From an uncultured Bacilli bacterium (GTDB lineage: Bacteria; Bacillota_I; Bacilli_A; RF39; UBA660), in the NCBI GenBank assembly GCA_910584655.1, contig CAJUBJ010000005.1, positions 62,001 to 126,000 of the forward strand: DNA of 64,000 nt, in the 5' to 3' direction. This document shows, piece by piece, positions 24,540 through 33,953 of this stretch. The position numbers were made by a program, and so were the translations under genes. The stretch's first letter is position 1. Each line of letters opens with the position of its first letter. The notes beneath the pieces were generated by a model. That model did not search any database and was not told where the DNA came from. It was given only the letters and a program-made list of their open reading frames with translations.

Positions 24540-27500
24540 TAGATGCTAACAGCTTTAAAGGTATCAAAATAGGAATTGCATCTCCTGAAAAAATAAGAAG
24601 TTGGTCTTATGGAGAAGTTAAAAAACCAGAAACAATCAATTATCGTACTTTAAAACCTGAACGTGATGGATTATTCTGTGAAAAAATCTTTGGACCATCA
24701 AAAGACTTTGAATGTTCTTGTGGTAAATATAAAAGATTAAGATACAAAAATGTTATTTGTGATAGATGTGGAGTAGAAGTAACTAGTTCTAAAGTTAGAC
24801 GTGAACGTATGGGACATATAGAACTAGCTTCTCCTTGTTCACACATCTGGTTCTTTAAAGGAATACCATCAAAAATGGGACTAGTTCTAGATATGTCTCC
24901 AAGAGACTTAGAAGAAGTACTATATTTTGTAAGTTACGTAGTAATTGATCCAGGACAAGCTCCTTTAGAGAAAAAACAAACTCTTTCTGACAAAGAATAT
25001 CGCGCATATTATGAAAAATATGGAAGTACATTTAGAGTTGGAATGGGTGCAGAAGCAATTCAAGAACTTCTTAAAGAAGTAGATGTTTCTAAAGAAGTAG
25101 AAGAACTTCGTGCAGAACTTGAAAACTGTACTGGACAAAAAAGAATTCGTTTAGTTAAACGTTTAGATTGTCTAGTTGCATTTGAAGAATCTGGTAATAA
25201 ACCTGAATGGATGATACTAGAAGCACTTCCAGTAATTCCACCAGACATTAGACCAATGATTCAATTAGATGGTGGTAGATTTGCAACATCTGACTTAAAT
25301 GACTTATATAGAAGAATTATTAATCGTAATAATCGTCTTAAAAAGTTACTTGAATTAGGTGCACCAACTATCATCGTACAAAATGAAAAACGTATGCTTC
25401 AAGAAGCAGTAGACTCATTATTCGATAATGGTCGTCGTGGAAGAAGTATTACAGCAGCAGGTAATAGACCACTTAAGTCTTTATCTAGTATGTTAAAAGG
25501 TAAACAAGGTCGTTTCCGTCAAAACCTACTTGGAAAACGTGTTGACTACTCTGGTCGTTCAGTTATTTGTGTAGGACCTAATTTGAAAATGTATCAATGT
25601 GGTATTCCAAAAGAAATGGCTTTAGAATTATTTAAACCACATGTAATCAATGGACTTGTTGAAAGAGGACTTGCTCATAATATTAAAGGAGCTAAGAAAT
25701 TAATTGAAAGTCGTGATGAATGTGTTTGGGATGTAGTAGAAGATTGCATTACAGAACATCCAGTTATGTTAAACCGTGCTCCTACACTACATAGACTTGG
25801 TATTCAAGCGTTTGAACCTAAATTAGTTGGTGGTAAAGCTATTCGTCTTCACCCATTAGTTTGTACAGGATTCAATGCTGACTTCGATGGTGACCAAATG
25901 GCTGTTCACGTACCTTTATCAGAAGAAGCAAAAGCAGAAGCAAGACTTCTAATGCTAGGTGCTCAAAATATTCTTGATCCAAAATCAGGAAAACCAATCG
26001 TTACACCATCACAAGATATGGTATTAGGTAACTATTATCTTTCTATCGAAGAACCAGGAGAAGAAAATGAAGGTAAAGTTTATAAAAATTCTAATGAAGC
26101 AATCATGGCTTACGAAAGAAGAGAGATAACTTTACATACAAGAATTGCAATTCCAGTAAGTTCATTTAAATATAAATTATTTACTGATGACCAAAAGAGT
26201 AAATATCTTGTTACAACAGCTGGTAAACTAATATTCAATGAAATTTTACCTGATTCATTCCCTTATATTAATGAAGCAAGTAAAGAGAATATTGAAAATA
26301 TTACACCAAGCAAATTCTTCTTAAGCATGGGAACTGACATTAAAGCTGCTATAGCTGAAATGGAACCAGTAACACCATTTGTTAAGAAAAACTTATCACA
26401 AATAATTGCTCAAATCTTTAAAAGATATAAAACAACTGAAACATCAGGTGTTCTAGATGCAATGAAAGATTTAGGATTTAAATATTCAACAATCGCTGGT
26501 ATAACAGTTTCAGCATTTGATATTATCGAAGCTAAAGATAAAAATGAAAAAATCGATGAAGCTCAAGCTAAAGTTGATAAGATTAATAAACAATATCAAA
26601 GAGGTTTAATAACTGAAGAAGAAAGATTCAACAATGTAATTCAAGTATGGAATGATACAAAAGATGATGTTGAAGCTGAGTTAAAAGGAATTAGTGGTGG
26701 CGACCACAAAAATCCAATATTCATGATGATGAACTCTGGAGCTCGTGGTAACGCTGGAAACTTTACACAACTTGCAGGTATGCGTGGTTTAATGGCTAAG
26801 CCAAATGGACAACCAGTAGAAATTCCAATCAAGTCAAACTTTATTGAAGGCTTAAATGTGTCTGAATTCTTCTTAAGTACACATGGTGCTCGTAAAGGTT
26901 CTGCCGATACAGCTCTTCGTACTGCCGATTCAGGATATATGACACGTCGTTTGGTTGACGTTGCTCAAGACATAATAGTTAAAGAAGCTGATTGTGGTGC
27001 TATTTCTGGTATCGTAGTTGAAGACTTCATTGACGAAAAGAGTGGTACAATAATTGAATCACTAGAAGATCGTATTATTGGTAGATATACAGCTACAAAA
27101 GTAATTAATCCAGAAACAAAAGAATTAATTATAGATAAGAATGAAATGATTAATGAAAATATCGCTAAAAAGATTGTTAAAGCGGGTATTAAGAAAGTTG
27201 AAATTCGTAGTGCACTAACTTGTAAGAGCCAATTTGGTGTATGTCAAAAATGTTATGGACGTAACCTTGCAACTGGCAATTTAGTTGAAACAGGCGAAGC
27301 AGTAGGTGTAATGGCAGCTCAATCAATTGGTGAACCAGGTACACAACTTACAATGCGTACATTCCACTCAGGAGGTGTTGCGCATGGTGGTGACGCCGAT
27401 ATCACACAAGGTCTTCCACGTGTTGAAGAATTATTCGAAGCTCGTAATCCGAAAGCAAAAGCTACTATTTCTGAAATTACAGGTAGAGTAGCAAGTATTG

Positions 27501-28288
27501 AAGCAGCAAATGGAAAACACAAAATTGTTGTTGAAAACGATGTTGAATCACGCGAACATACAACTCTATACAACTCTAAAGTTCGTGTAGAAGTTGGACA
27601 AAATGTTGTAGCAGGTGAACAATTAACAGAAGGTTCAGTAAGTCCAAAAGAATTACTAGCTGTTACAGATCCAATTACTGCTGAAAGCTATATCTTAAAA
27701 GAAATTCAAAAAGTTTACAAATCACAAGGTGTTGATATCTCTGACAAACATATCGAAGTTATCGTACGTCGCATGATTTCTAAAATGAAAATTGTTGATG
27801 GTGGAGATACAGGACTTGTAGAAGGTCTATCTGTATCACTACATGACTTCAATGCTGCAAATAAACCAGTTATCTTAAATGGTGGAGTACCAGCAACAGG
27901 TCGTCCTATAATGCTTGGTATAACAAAATCATCATTAGAAACTGATTCATGGTTATCAGCTGCTTCATTCCAAGAAACTACTAGAGTTTTAACAGAAGCT
28001 GCTATCAAAGGTAAAACTGATGATTTAAGAGGATTAAAAGAAAATGTTATAATCGGTAAATTAATCCCAGCAGGTACAGGAGCTAAACAATATAGTAACA
28101 TTGAAATGATGTTAGAAAAAGAATTCATGAGTGATGAACCAAGTGAATTTTTAGAAGAACAACTTATCGACGATGATGAAATCAGAGAAGAAGTTGCTGC
28201 AATGGATATTGAACCAGAAGTTGCAGAAGATATTGTAGAAGTTGAAAATGATTCTGTTGAATCAGATTTAGCTGAACAATTAAGCTAA
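24536..28288 (+). CDS. rpoC: RNA polymerase beta' subunit
   Basis: A 1,250-residue catalytic subunit. The N-terminal zinc finger is CSCGKYKRLRYKNVICDRC. The active-site magnesium loop NADFDGDQMAVH lies near residue 448, and the second Cys cluster CQKCYGRNLATG with the bridge/trigger region (EPGTQLTMRTFHSGG) near 890-950. It overlaps rpoB by ATGA, so the two subunits are translationally coupled in stoichiometric amounts. The C-terminus ends in an acidic stretch like that of RpoB. Length is similar to Bacillus beta'. A strong terminator follows. Confidence 0.99.
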   Translation: MIDANSFKGIKIGIASPEKIRSWSYGEVKKPETINYRTLKPERDGLFCEKIFGPSKDFECSCGKYKRLRYKNVICDRCGVEVTSSKVRRERMGHIELASPCSHIWFFKGIPSKMGLVLDMSPRDLEEVLYFVSYVVIDPGQAPLEKKQTLSDKEYRAYYEKYGSTFRVGMGAEAIQELLKEVDVSKEVEELRAELENCTGQKRIRLVKRLDCLVAFEESGNKPEWMILEALPVIPPDIRPMIQLDGGRFATSDLNDLYRRIINRNNRLKKLLELGAPTIIVQNEKRMLQEAVDSLFDNGRRGRSITAAGNRPLKSLSSMLKGKQGRFRQNLLGKRVDYSGRSVICVGPNLKMYQCGIPKEMALELFKPHVINGLVERGLAHNIKGAKKLIESRDECVWDVVEDCITEHPVMLNRAPTLHRLGIQAFEPKLVGGKAIRLHPLVCTGFNADFDGDQMAVHVPLSEEAKAEARLLMLGAQNILDPKSGKPIVTPSQDMVLGNYYLSIEEPGEENEGKVYKNSNEAIMAYERREITLHTRIAIPVSSFKYKLFTDDQKSKYLVTTAGKLIFNEILPDSFPYINEASKENIENITPSKFFLSMGTDIKAAIAEMEPVTPFVKKNLSQIIAQIFKRYKTTETSGVLDAMKDLGFKYSTIAGITVSAFDIIEAKDKNEKIDEAQAKVDKINKQYQRGLITEEERFNNVIQVWNDTKDDVEAELKGISGGDHKNPIFMMMNSGARGNAGNFTQLAGMRGLMAKPNGQPVEIPIKSNFIEGLNVSEFFLSTHGARKGSADTALRTADSGYMTRRLVDVAQDIIVKEADCGAISGIVVEDFIDEKSGTIIESLEDRIIGRYTATKVINPETKELIIDKNEMINENIAKKIVKAGIKKVEIRSALTCKSQFGVCQKCYGRNLATGNLVETGEAVGVMAAQSIGEPGTQLTMRTFHSGGVAHGGDADITQGLPRVEELFEARNPKAKATISEITGRVASIEAANGKHKIVVENDVESREHTTLYNSKVRVEVGQNVVAGEQLTEGSVSPKELLAVTDPITAESYILKEIQKVYKSQGVDISDKHIEVIVRRMISKMKIVDGGDTGLVEGLSVSLHDFNAANKPVILNGGVPATGRPIMLGITKSSLETDSWLSAASFQETTRVLTEAAIKGKTDDLRGLKENVIIGKLIPAGTGAKQYSNIEMMLEKEFMSDEPSEFLEEQLIDDDEIREEVAAMDIEPEVAEDIVEVENDSVESDLAEQLS

Positions 28289-28290
28289 TA

Positions 28291-28320
28291 AAAAGATGCA
28301 TTTAATGCATCTTTTTTTTT
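28291..28320 (+). terminator. Terminator of rpoBC
   Basis: agatgcat (28294-28301), a three-base loop and atgcatct (28305-28312) are followed by T8-9. Confidence 0.92.
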
Positions 28321-28324
28321 GACA

Positions 28325-28366
28325 AAACAAAAAAGTGTGAAGTATATTTTTTACTTCACACTTTTC
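28325..28366 (-). terminator. Terminator of the minus-strand hypothetical gene
   Basis: aaaagtgtgaagta (28331-28344) pairs with tacttcacactttt (28352-28365). On the minus strand a T-rich tract follows. Confidence 0.8.
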
Positions 28367-29160
28367 AAACCTAAAAGATTCTTTACTTTTCTAGAAAGAT
28401 AACTATTTTTATATCTCTCTTGTAAAATAGCAGAGTCATCTAAGTTATCTTTATCATATTTTTTTCCAATCATTTTATATATGTCATAAGCTTTTTTATA
28501 TATCTTTATAGCCAATAATGCTGATTCTAAATTACTAATCCTTGGTATCATTAATTGAAGACTAACAACATATCCTTCTTCATTATAAATAGGAATTGCA
28601 TATACCATTTTTTCCATAATTTCAATTGAAGTATCAACCTTTTTTGTTTTATCTTTAATAAACTCCCAAAATTCTTCCTCAAAGTCTAAAAAAGATTTTA
28701 AACTTTCTAAATTTTCACCCAGAGCAATAACTTCTCCAGCATAAGAGCTATCTTCAATTAGAGTAGGGAATCCACATCTTGGTCTATATCCTCTATGTTC
28801 TTCTTTTAATTCAGCAGCGTCTTCAATACCATTTATCACATCATAATAATACAAAACAGTCTTATCATTTACATCATCTAGCATTTCAACTACCTCTTGA
28901 GTTGCCGCAATATCAAACTTATCAATGTTTTGTAATATATAATTTAGTAAAGTTCTTTCTGTTTTTATAATCTTAAACATTTCTTTTATAATATTTAAAT
29001 TATCACGAGTAACCTTGTTTGAACTTCCAAAAGTAAACAAAGATTTAAAGTATGATCCTAAACTATACATAGTTATTAAACACATTTGTTCAATACTACC
29101 ATCTTTCATTTCACATATATTCTCATATAAATTTCTTTTTTCATCATCAATTGTCATCAT
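28351..29160 (-). CDS. Hypothetical 269-residue soluble protein
   Basis: Not recognised. It starts after TAGGAGA on the minus strand and ends in a long hairpin. The product is acidic and helical without signal peptide or transmembrane helix. A central stretch (HRGYRPRCGFPTLIED, near residue 125) and a C-terminal stretch (MIPRISNLESALLAIKIYKKAYDIYKMIG, near 210-235) look like folded, conserved cores. Its basic C-terminus (SRKVKNLLGLKSVK) could touch nucleic acid or membrane, which is only a guess. It is convergent with rpoC, so the two share a terminator region. Confidence 0.55.
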   Translation of the reverse strand: MMTIDDEKRNLYENICEMKDGSIEQMCLITMYSLGSYFKSLFTFGSSNKVTRDNLNIIKEMFKIIKTERTLLNYILQNIDKFDIAATQEVVEMLDDVNDKTVLYYYDVINGIEDAAELKEEHRGYRPRCGFPTLIEDSSYAGEVIALGENLESLKSFLDFEEEFWEFIKDKTKKVDTSIEIMEKMVYAIPIYNEEGYVVSLQLMIPRISNLESALLAIKIYKKAYDIYKMIGKKYDKDNLDDSAILQERYKNSYLSRKVKNLLGLKSVK

Positions 29161-29302
29161 AAGTCATTTCTCCTAACTATTTATTATACAGAAATAAATT
29201 GAAAAAGCAATAACAGAAAATTGTTCATCTTTTTAATTTCGGCACAATAAATTTAAATAAAGTTAATCAAATAAAATTAAAATTTGTTAATATATAATTA
29301 TA

Positions 29303-29333
29303 ATAAAAAAGAAAGTAATTATTTTACTTTCTT
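29303..29333 (-). terminator. Terminator of pepT
   Basis: aagaaagtaa (29309-29318) pairs with ttactttctt (29324-29333). Read on the minus strand it ends in T6. It overlaps the pepT stop. Confidence 0.82.
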
Positions 29334-30548
29334 CATAACATCATTTTCTTTAGAAAATTGTCTTACAATAGATAATAGTATTTCTGATGTTTTCATCATA
29401 TCTTCTAAACAAATATATTCATACCTACTATGAAAATTGTGCCCACCAGTTCCAATGTTAGGACAAGGTATACCATCATAAGTTAAACGGCATCCATCTG
29501 TTCCACCACGAATAGGAAGAATAAATGGCTCAACACCAGAATTCTTTATTGCTAATAATGTATTAGAAATCAAAGTAGGATCTTTTTCAATAATTTCTAA
29601 AATATTATAATAAGAATCTTTAATAGACAAACTAATACAATTACCATATTTTCTATTTAATTTCTCAACAATCGACTCTAAAATTTGTTTTCTTTTTTTA
29701 AATTCACTACTATCAAAATCTCTAATAAGATACTTCATATTTGCTTCTTCTAAATTACCACTCATATTCATTAAGCAGAAATAACCTTCACGATTTTCAC
29801 TATTTTCTGGTACTTCATCTGGTAGTAAAGAATTAATTAATGTAGCAATATGAACAGCATTAACTAGTTTATCTTTTGCATAACCAAGATGATGTACAAT
29901 TCCTTTTATGTTTATAGTAGCGCTAGCAGCATTAAAGTTTTCATATGAAAATTCACCAACAGTACTGCCATCAATAGTATAAGCAAAATCAGGAGTAAAT
30001 AACTCTTTATTAAGATGTAACGTTCCTAATCCAATTTCTTCATCAGGAGTAAAACAGACATAAATATCACCATGATCTTCATAAGAAAGATTTAATGTTT
30101 GCAATAAATCCATAATCTCTGCAATACCAGCTTTATCATCAGCTCCTAATAGAGTAGTGCCATCACTTGTGATAAGTGTTTTACCAATATGATTTTTTAA
30201 GTCTGGATTTTCACTGACTTTAAGTATAACATCATTACTTAGAGTAATGTTATTTCCATCATAATCGTATATAATTTTTGGAGATATATCTTTCCCTTTA
30301 GAATCCTCAGAAGTATCCATATGAGCGATAAAACCTATTTTAGGTAGATTTTCATTTCCAACTAGTCTTCCATAAACATAGCAATGTTTTTGATCATAGT
30401 AAACATCTTTTAAATTTAAGCTTATTAACTCAGTCTCCAACAACTTAGCTAGTTTTCTTTGATTTTCTGTACTAGGAGTGTCATCTTTTGAAGAATCTGA
30501 TGTAGTATCAATTGCCACATAATTTAAAAATCTTTCTAATATATTCAT
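29319..30548 (-). CDS. pepT: Peptidase T (tripeptide aminopeptidase)
   Basis: A 409-residue M20-family di-zinc aminopeptidase of normal length that removes the N-terminal residue from tripeptides in the cytosol. Motifs in order: IAHMDTSED (His/Asp ligands), LLGADDKAGIAEI (bridging Asp), FTPDEEIGLG (catalytic Glu pair), DGSTVGEFSYENFNA, and GTGGHNFHSRYEY near the C-terminus (final His ligand). The ATG at 30548 is chosen because GAGG lies at proper distance; the GTG four codons earlier falls inside that site. An extended -10 precedes it. Confidence 0.95.
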   Translation of the reverse strand: MNILERFLNYVAIDTTSDSSKDDTPSTENQRKLAKLLETELISLNLKDVYYDQKHCYVYGRLVGNENLPKIGFIAHMDTSEDSKGKDISPKIIYDYDGNNITLSNDVILKVSENPDLKNHIGKTLITSDGTTLLGADDKAGIAEIMDLLQTLNLSYEDHGDIYVCFTPDEEIGLGTLHLNKELFTPDFAYTIDGSTVGEFSYENFNAASATINIKGIVHHLGYAKDKLVNAVHIATLINSLLPDEVPENSENREGYFCLMNMSGNLEEANMKYLIRDFDSSEFKKRKQILESIVEKLNRKYGNCISLSIKDSYYNILEIIEKDPTLISNTLLAIKNSGVEPFILPIRGGTDGCRLTYDGIPCPNIGTGGHNFHSRYEYICLEDMMKTSEILLSIVRQFSKENDVMKKVK

Positions 30549-30572
30549 AATATTCCTCACTTTTTAATGATT

Positions 30573-30581
30573 ATTATATCA
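30573..30581 (-). promoter_or_regulatory. Extended -10 promoter of pepT
   Basis: TGATATAAT on the minus strand, 25 bases before the start. Confidence 0.5.
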
Positions 30582-30618
30582 TATTGTAATTATTAAAAAC
30601 AGAGAAGAATATTTAAGC

Positions 30619-30646
30619 AAAAGAAAAAGTCCTTTATAAGGACTTA
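30619..30646 (-). terminator. Terminator of tRNA-Ala
   Basis: aagtcc (30627-30632) pairs with ggactt (30640-30645), with a T-rich end on the minus strand. Confidence 0.75.
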
Positions 30647-30656
30647 AATTGTTCAA

Positions 30657-30733
30657 TGGTGGAGGATGTGGGATTCGAACCCGCGACCCCCTGCGTGCAG
30701 GGCAGGTGCTCTAGCCAGCTGAGCTAATCCCCC
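30657..30733 (-). tRNA. tRNA-Ala (anticodon TGC)
   Basis: A 77-base cloverleaf on the minus strand. The acceptor GGGGGAT pairs with ATCCTCC (one G-U); the D arm is GCTC/GAGC. The anticodon stem CCTGC/GCAGG encloses loop CCTGCAC with TGC at 34-36. The T arm contains GTTCGAAT, and CCA is encoded. Confidence 0.95.
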
Positions 30734-30745
30734 AAGAACAAACTT

Positions 30746-30774
30746 ATAATATCATATAATTTTGTCCTATGCAA
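30746..30774 (-). promoter_or_regulatory. Promoter of tRNA-Ala
   Basis: On the minus strand, TTGCAT (30774-30769), a 17-base spacer and TG-a-TATTAT (hexamer 30751-30746) precede the tRNA by 12 bases. Confidence 0.75.
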
Positions 30775-30781
30775 GCATTTT

Positions 30782-31096
30782 TTAATAAATTTCAATAATT
30801 TGTGAAAAAAATACAAAAAAATTAGCATTTATAGTAATTCTTTGTCTATTTCCATCGATATTAGTAACTTTTCCTTCCATTAAATAAAATCTTCCATCTC
30901 TATAATACTTGATTTTTATATTAGTTTGATTATTAAAAGATATAATAATTTTATTTTGTAATTCTTGTATTTGATCATCAGATAGTACAGGCATTTTTAT
31001 TTTATTTTTTTCACTCAATACTTCATTTATCATTTTTCCACTCGAAACTAACGCATTAAACGGTTGCCACTTTAACATTCCTCTGTTAGTTATCAT
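30782..31096 (-). CDS. YolD-like protein
   Basis: A 104-residue YolD-family protein: TNRGMLKWQPFNALVSSG is the characteristic N-terminal block, followed by a helical linker and a small SH3-like beta region (IKIKYYRDGRFYLMEGKVTNID). YolD proteins are usually encoded beside UvrX/UmuC-type polymerases, and they are thought to act as their partner, UmuD-like. It overlaps the polymerase gene by four bases (ATGA), and its Shine-Dalgarno site (GGAGG) sits in the polymerase end, so the two are coupled. The exact role is unproven. Confidence 0.85.
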   Translation of the reverse strand: MITNRGMLKWQPFNALVSSGKMINEVLSEKNKIKMPVLSDDQIQELQNKIIISFNNQTNIKIKYYRDGRFYLMEGKVTNIDGNRQRITINANFFVFFSQIIEIY

Positions 31097-32358
31097 GCAC
31101 TATGACCTCCAATCTTTTTATTTCTTTCTATTATCGTAGAATCTGGTAACAGAGAAGAAGCTCTAAGCAAGCTATTTTTACCATATTTACTTGTTATTTC
31201 ATCGATAGTAATTTCCTTCTTATCTTCTTTTCTAATCAAATCAAAGTTTTCGAATAAATTTAATTGAATATTTTCTTTAATCACTAATCCGCAAACAGTA
31301 ACTCCAACTTTTCTTATTGGTTTATTATTATAATATTTATCAAATAATAATTTACAAACTTTTAATATTATATTACTAGAATCTGTAGGATTATTTAATT
31401 TCATAACATGATAAAATCCACCACCAACATTCTTAGAATATCCAATAGCAAGCCCTACATTAAAAGCCTGTTTATTATTATTCCTAAGCCTTCTACTAAC
31501 AACATCGACCATTTCCTTAATGATAATTTGAACATTATTACCATCATAGTCCTTAAATAAAACTTGACTATTAGAATAAGATTTATCTTTTATTTGACAA
31601 TTTTTATTCTTAATAGTTGATAAATCTATTCCATTAGAGTGTTCCCACAATTCTTCTCCTAAAACTCCAAATAAGCTTTTTAATTCATATTTATCATATT
31701 GAGCTAAATCACCAATAGAATTTATTCCTAATCTATTTAGTCTTTTTTCCATACGTGGACCAATTCCCCACATTTTAGATAGGGGAGCTATTTTCCAAAG
31801 TTTACTTTTTACGTCTTCATATGTCCATTTTGCAATTCCATTTTTATCCTTCTTAGCCTCAACATCCATTGCAACCTTTGCTAATAATATATTTGGTCCA
31901 ATACCACAAGTTGCTGTTAAACCAGTTCTTTTAGTTATTTCATCAAGTATTTCTTTTGCCAATTCATAATCTGTTTTCTTATATAACTTTAAGTAATCAG
32001 TAACATCTAGAAAGCACTCATCTATTGAATAAATATGTATATCTTCCTTAGCAACATAATCTAAATAAATACTTAATACTTTTTCGCTAAATTTTATATA
32101 AAGACTCATTCTAGGAGGAACAATTACATATTTTATATTTTTAGGTATTTCATAAATTCTTCCTCGTGATGGAACACCTAATTTCTTTAAAGCAGGTGTA
32201 ACTGCCAGAGTAATAGCTCCACCTCCTTGATTAGGATTAGCTACTACTAAGGGAAAAATAAAAGGATCCAATCTTCTCACAATACATTCACAAGACGCAA
32301 AGAAACTTTTTAAATCAATACTTAAAATATGTCTTTCAGGGTACAAACTTTCAATCAT
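31093..32358 (-). CDS. Y-family translesion DNA polymerase (UmuC/UvrX type)
   Basis: A 421-residue error-prone polymerase. The palm has SIDLKSFFASCE (first metal Asp) and YSIDECFLDVT (catalytic D-E). CGIGPNILLAKVAMD lies in the finger/palm junction. A helix-hairpin-helix thumb region (WGIGPRMEKRLNRLGI) and a little-finger domain follow. QLNLFE near residue 385 fits the beta-clamp-binding consensus. It bypasses damaged bases during replication. The ATG at 32358 follows AGAGGTGG; a longer frame from 32445 has no start support. It is followed by yolD, the order seen in Bacillota SOS cassettes. A GAAC-N4-GTTT element lies just upstream. Confidence 0.93.
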   Translation of the reverse strand: MIESLYPERHILSIDLKSFFASCECIVRRLDPFIFPLVVANPNQGGGAITLAVTPALKKLGVPSRGRIYEIPKNIKYVIVPPRMSLYIKFSEKVLSIYLDYVAKEDIHIYSIDECFLDVTDYLKLYKKTDYELAKEILDEITKRTGLTATCGIGPNILLAKVAMDVEAKKDKNGIAKWTYEDVKSKLWKIAPLSKMWGIGPRMEKRLNRLGINSIGDLAQYDKYELKSLFGVLGEELWEHSNGIDLSTIKNKNCQIKDKSYSNSQVLFKDYDGNNVQIIIKEMVDVVSRRLRNNNKQAFNVGLAIGYSKNVGGGFYHVMKLNNPTDSSNIILKVCKLLFDKYYNNKPIRKVGVTVCGLVIKENIQLNLFENFDLIRKEDKKEITIDEITSKYGKNSLLRASSLLPDSTIIERNKKIGGHSA

Positions 32359-32375
32359 ACAACCACCTCTAATAC

Positions 32376-32387
32376 AAACAAAAGTTC
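32376..32387 (-). promoter_or_regulatory. Possible degenerate LexA (SOS) box
   Basis: On the minus strand GAACttttGTTT is present, matching the core GAAC-N4-GTTY of the Bacillus SOS box but missing the outer CG. It sits about 18 bases upstream of the polymerase start. Confidence 0.35.
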
Positions 32388-32477
32388 TATAAAAATTATA
32401 TAGTAACATTATAATGTTTACAATAGTAAGAAATTGCCAAAACAAATAATCTTAGATATACTTAAAAAGGTGATAAT

Positions 32478-33221
32478 ATGTATAAATTAAAAAAAGAAGA
32501 TTTTCTACCTAAGGAAAAACATCATAGAGATAGAAGCCACTTTTTAGATATTTTTAAAATACTAGGAACTATTGAAGATGAAGATTATTTCTATTTACCA
32601 GAAGAAGCCCTAAGTCCAATAAAAGAGGCCCCTCTAACTTCGGAATTATATACTTACTTTGAACTTGTTTGGTCTAATGAAAAAAAAGAAATAAATATTG
32701 ATGATATAATAGGTTCCCATGACTATCGCAACTACGAATTAAAAACATGGCTATCAAACTTTTTGTATAATGATATAAGCAGAGAAAAATTTGATAAATA
32801 TTTAAAAGATCCTATGGCAATTTTTGACGACGAAAATAATTCTTTAAAAACATTCGAAAAAGATGGAAAACATTATTTAGCTGATGGCCATCATCGTTTT
32901 TCTTGTTTATATCTCCATTATCATATTTTAAAATCCCAAAATAAATTACCCCAATCATTTAATAAAAAATTGCCTAGTATTGTAAGAGTAATTCCCAATG
33001 ACTTAGAATTTATAACTCGTTTTGTAAACTTTTGCGTTACTAATTCTTTATATGAGGAAGATGAAATTGGTATAATTCCAATTTTTAAAGTATTAGATTC
33101 AAATCCAAATAATCCAATAATTGTTCATATTTCTTCTAATATTCAAATAACAAAAGATAGTAATTTAGATGAAATATTAAAATCAATAAGAGAAAGCAAT
33201 GAAAGGAATAAGATGAAATAA
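32478..33221 (+). CDS. ParB/Srx-fold protein of unknown function
   Basis: A 247-residue cytosolic protein. HYLADGHHRFSCLYLHYH near residue 135 matches the D-G-H-H-R signature of ParB/sulfiredoxin-type nucleotide-binding proteins. A fuller ParB helix-turn-helix is not seen. KEDFLPKEKHHRDRSHFLDI at the start is highly charged. The start follows AAAAAGGTGATAAT. Its stop overlaps the AlkD start by one base, so the two are probably co-expressed. Possible roles (NTP or nucleic-acid binding) are inferred from the motif alone. Confidence 0.6.
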   Translation: MYKLKKEDFLPKEKHHRDRSHFLDIFKILGTIEDEDYFYLPEEALSPIKEAPLTSELYTYFELVWSNEKKEINIDDIIGSHDYRNYELKTWLSNFLYNDISREKFDKYLKDPMAIFDDENNSLKTFEKDGKHYLADGHHRFSCLYLHYHILKSQNKLPQSFNKKLPSIVRVIPNDLEFITRFVNFCVTNSLYEEDEIGIIPIFKVLDSNPNNPIIVHISSNIQITKDSNLDEILKSIRESNERNKMK

Positions 33222-33925
33222 TGCCAAAAGAGTGGAATGATAAAACATATCAAGAATATATAAATTACCTAGAAAGTCTAAGTGAACAAACATATAAAGA
33301 TTTTCAATCTAAATTAACATTTACAAAATATGAAATGTTAGGAATAAGAATACCATTACTTCGTAAGATAGCTAAACAAATAAGTAAATCTGATATTACA
33401 TCATTTTTAATTTGTTCAAAAAATAAATATTATGAAGAAATAATGATTAATGGATTTATTATTTCAAATATAGATAATGAAGCTATATTTGATAAATACT
33501 TTATGAAACATATTAAATTAATTGATGATTGGAGTCTTTGTGATTCTTTTTGTAATAGTCTTAAAATAGTAAAAAAGAACAAAGATAAATATTTTAAAAT
33601 TTGTGTTGAATTAGCAAAAAGTGAAGAAGAGTTTATAAGTAGAGTAGGCCTAATAACTATATTATCTCATTTCATAGAACCAGATAATATAGAAGAAATA
33701 TTTAATTTACTAAATGAAATATCAACAAATAAATACTACATTAATATGGCCGAAGCCTGGCTAGTATGTGAATTATATGTAAAATTTCCAAATCTAACTC
33801 AAAAATTTATTTTAAAAAATAATTTAAATAATTTCACTCATAATAAAGCAATTAGTAAGATAAGAGAATCATATCGAGTATCTAAAGAAGAAAAAGAATT
33901 TTTAACTACTTTAAAAAGAAAGTAA
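33221..33925 (+). CDS. alkD: DNA alkylation repair protein (AlkD-like DNA glycosylase)
   Basis: A 234-residue HEAT-like repeat glycosylase that removes alkylated purines such as N3- and N7-alkyl bases. Family landmarks are LGIRIPLLRKIAKQI near residue 42 and IDDWSLCDSFC near residue 105 (the W-x-x-x-D segment with the catalytic Asp region). EAWLVCELYVKFP falls near residue 180. It begins on the last base of the upstream gene's stop codon. Length is normal. The pairing with a ParB-like gene is unusual to my knowledge. Confidence 0.87.
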   Translation: MPKEWNDKTYQEYINYLESLSEQTYKDFQSKLTFTKYEMLGIRIPLLRKIAKQISKSDITSFLICSKNKYYEEIMINGFIISNIDNEAIFDKYFMKHIKLIDDWSLCDSFCNSLKIVKKNKDKYFKICVELAKSEEEFISRVGLITILSHFIEPDNIEEIFNLLNEISTNKYYINMAEAWLVCELYVKFPNLTQKFILKNNLNNFTHNKAISKIRESYRVSKEEKEFLTTLKRK

Positions 33926-33953
33926 TTAATGTTATTATAAAAAAGGTGATAAA

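Noticed and set aside
27319..28128. Minus-strand open frames of 84-137 codons inside rpoC, and similar ones inside ileS (60296-61060)
   Set aside because: They are shadows of strongly conserved genes on the opposite strand, with no Shine-Dalgarno site, promoter or recognisable protein content.
32359..32445. N-terminal extension of the Y-family polymerase
   Set aside because: The extra 29 residues have no homology and no ribosome-binding site, while AGAGGTGG precedes the ATG at 32358.
30782..33925. Prophage or genomic island around the YolD/polymerase/AlkD genes
   Set aside because: No integrase, phage structural gene or att-like repeat is seen. Composition matches the rest, and tRNA-Ala next to it is intact with its own promoter and terminator.
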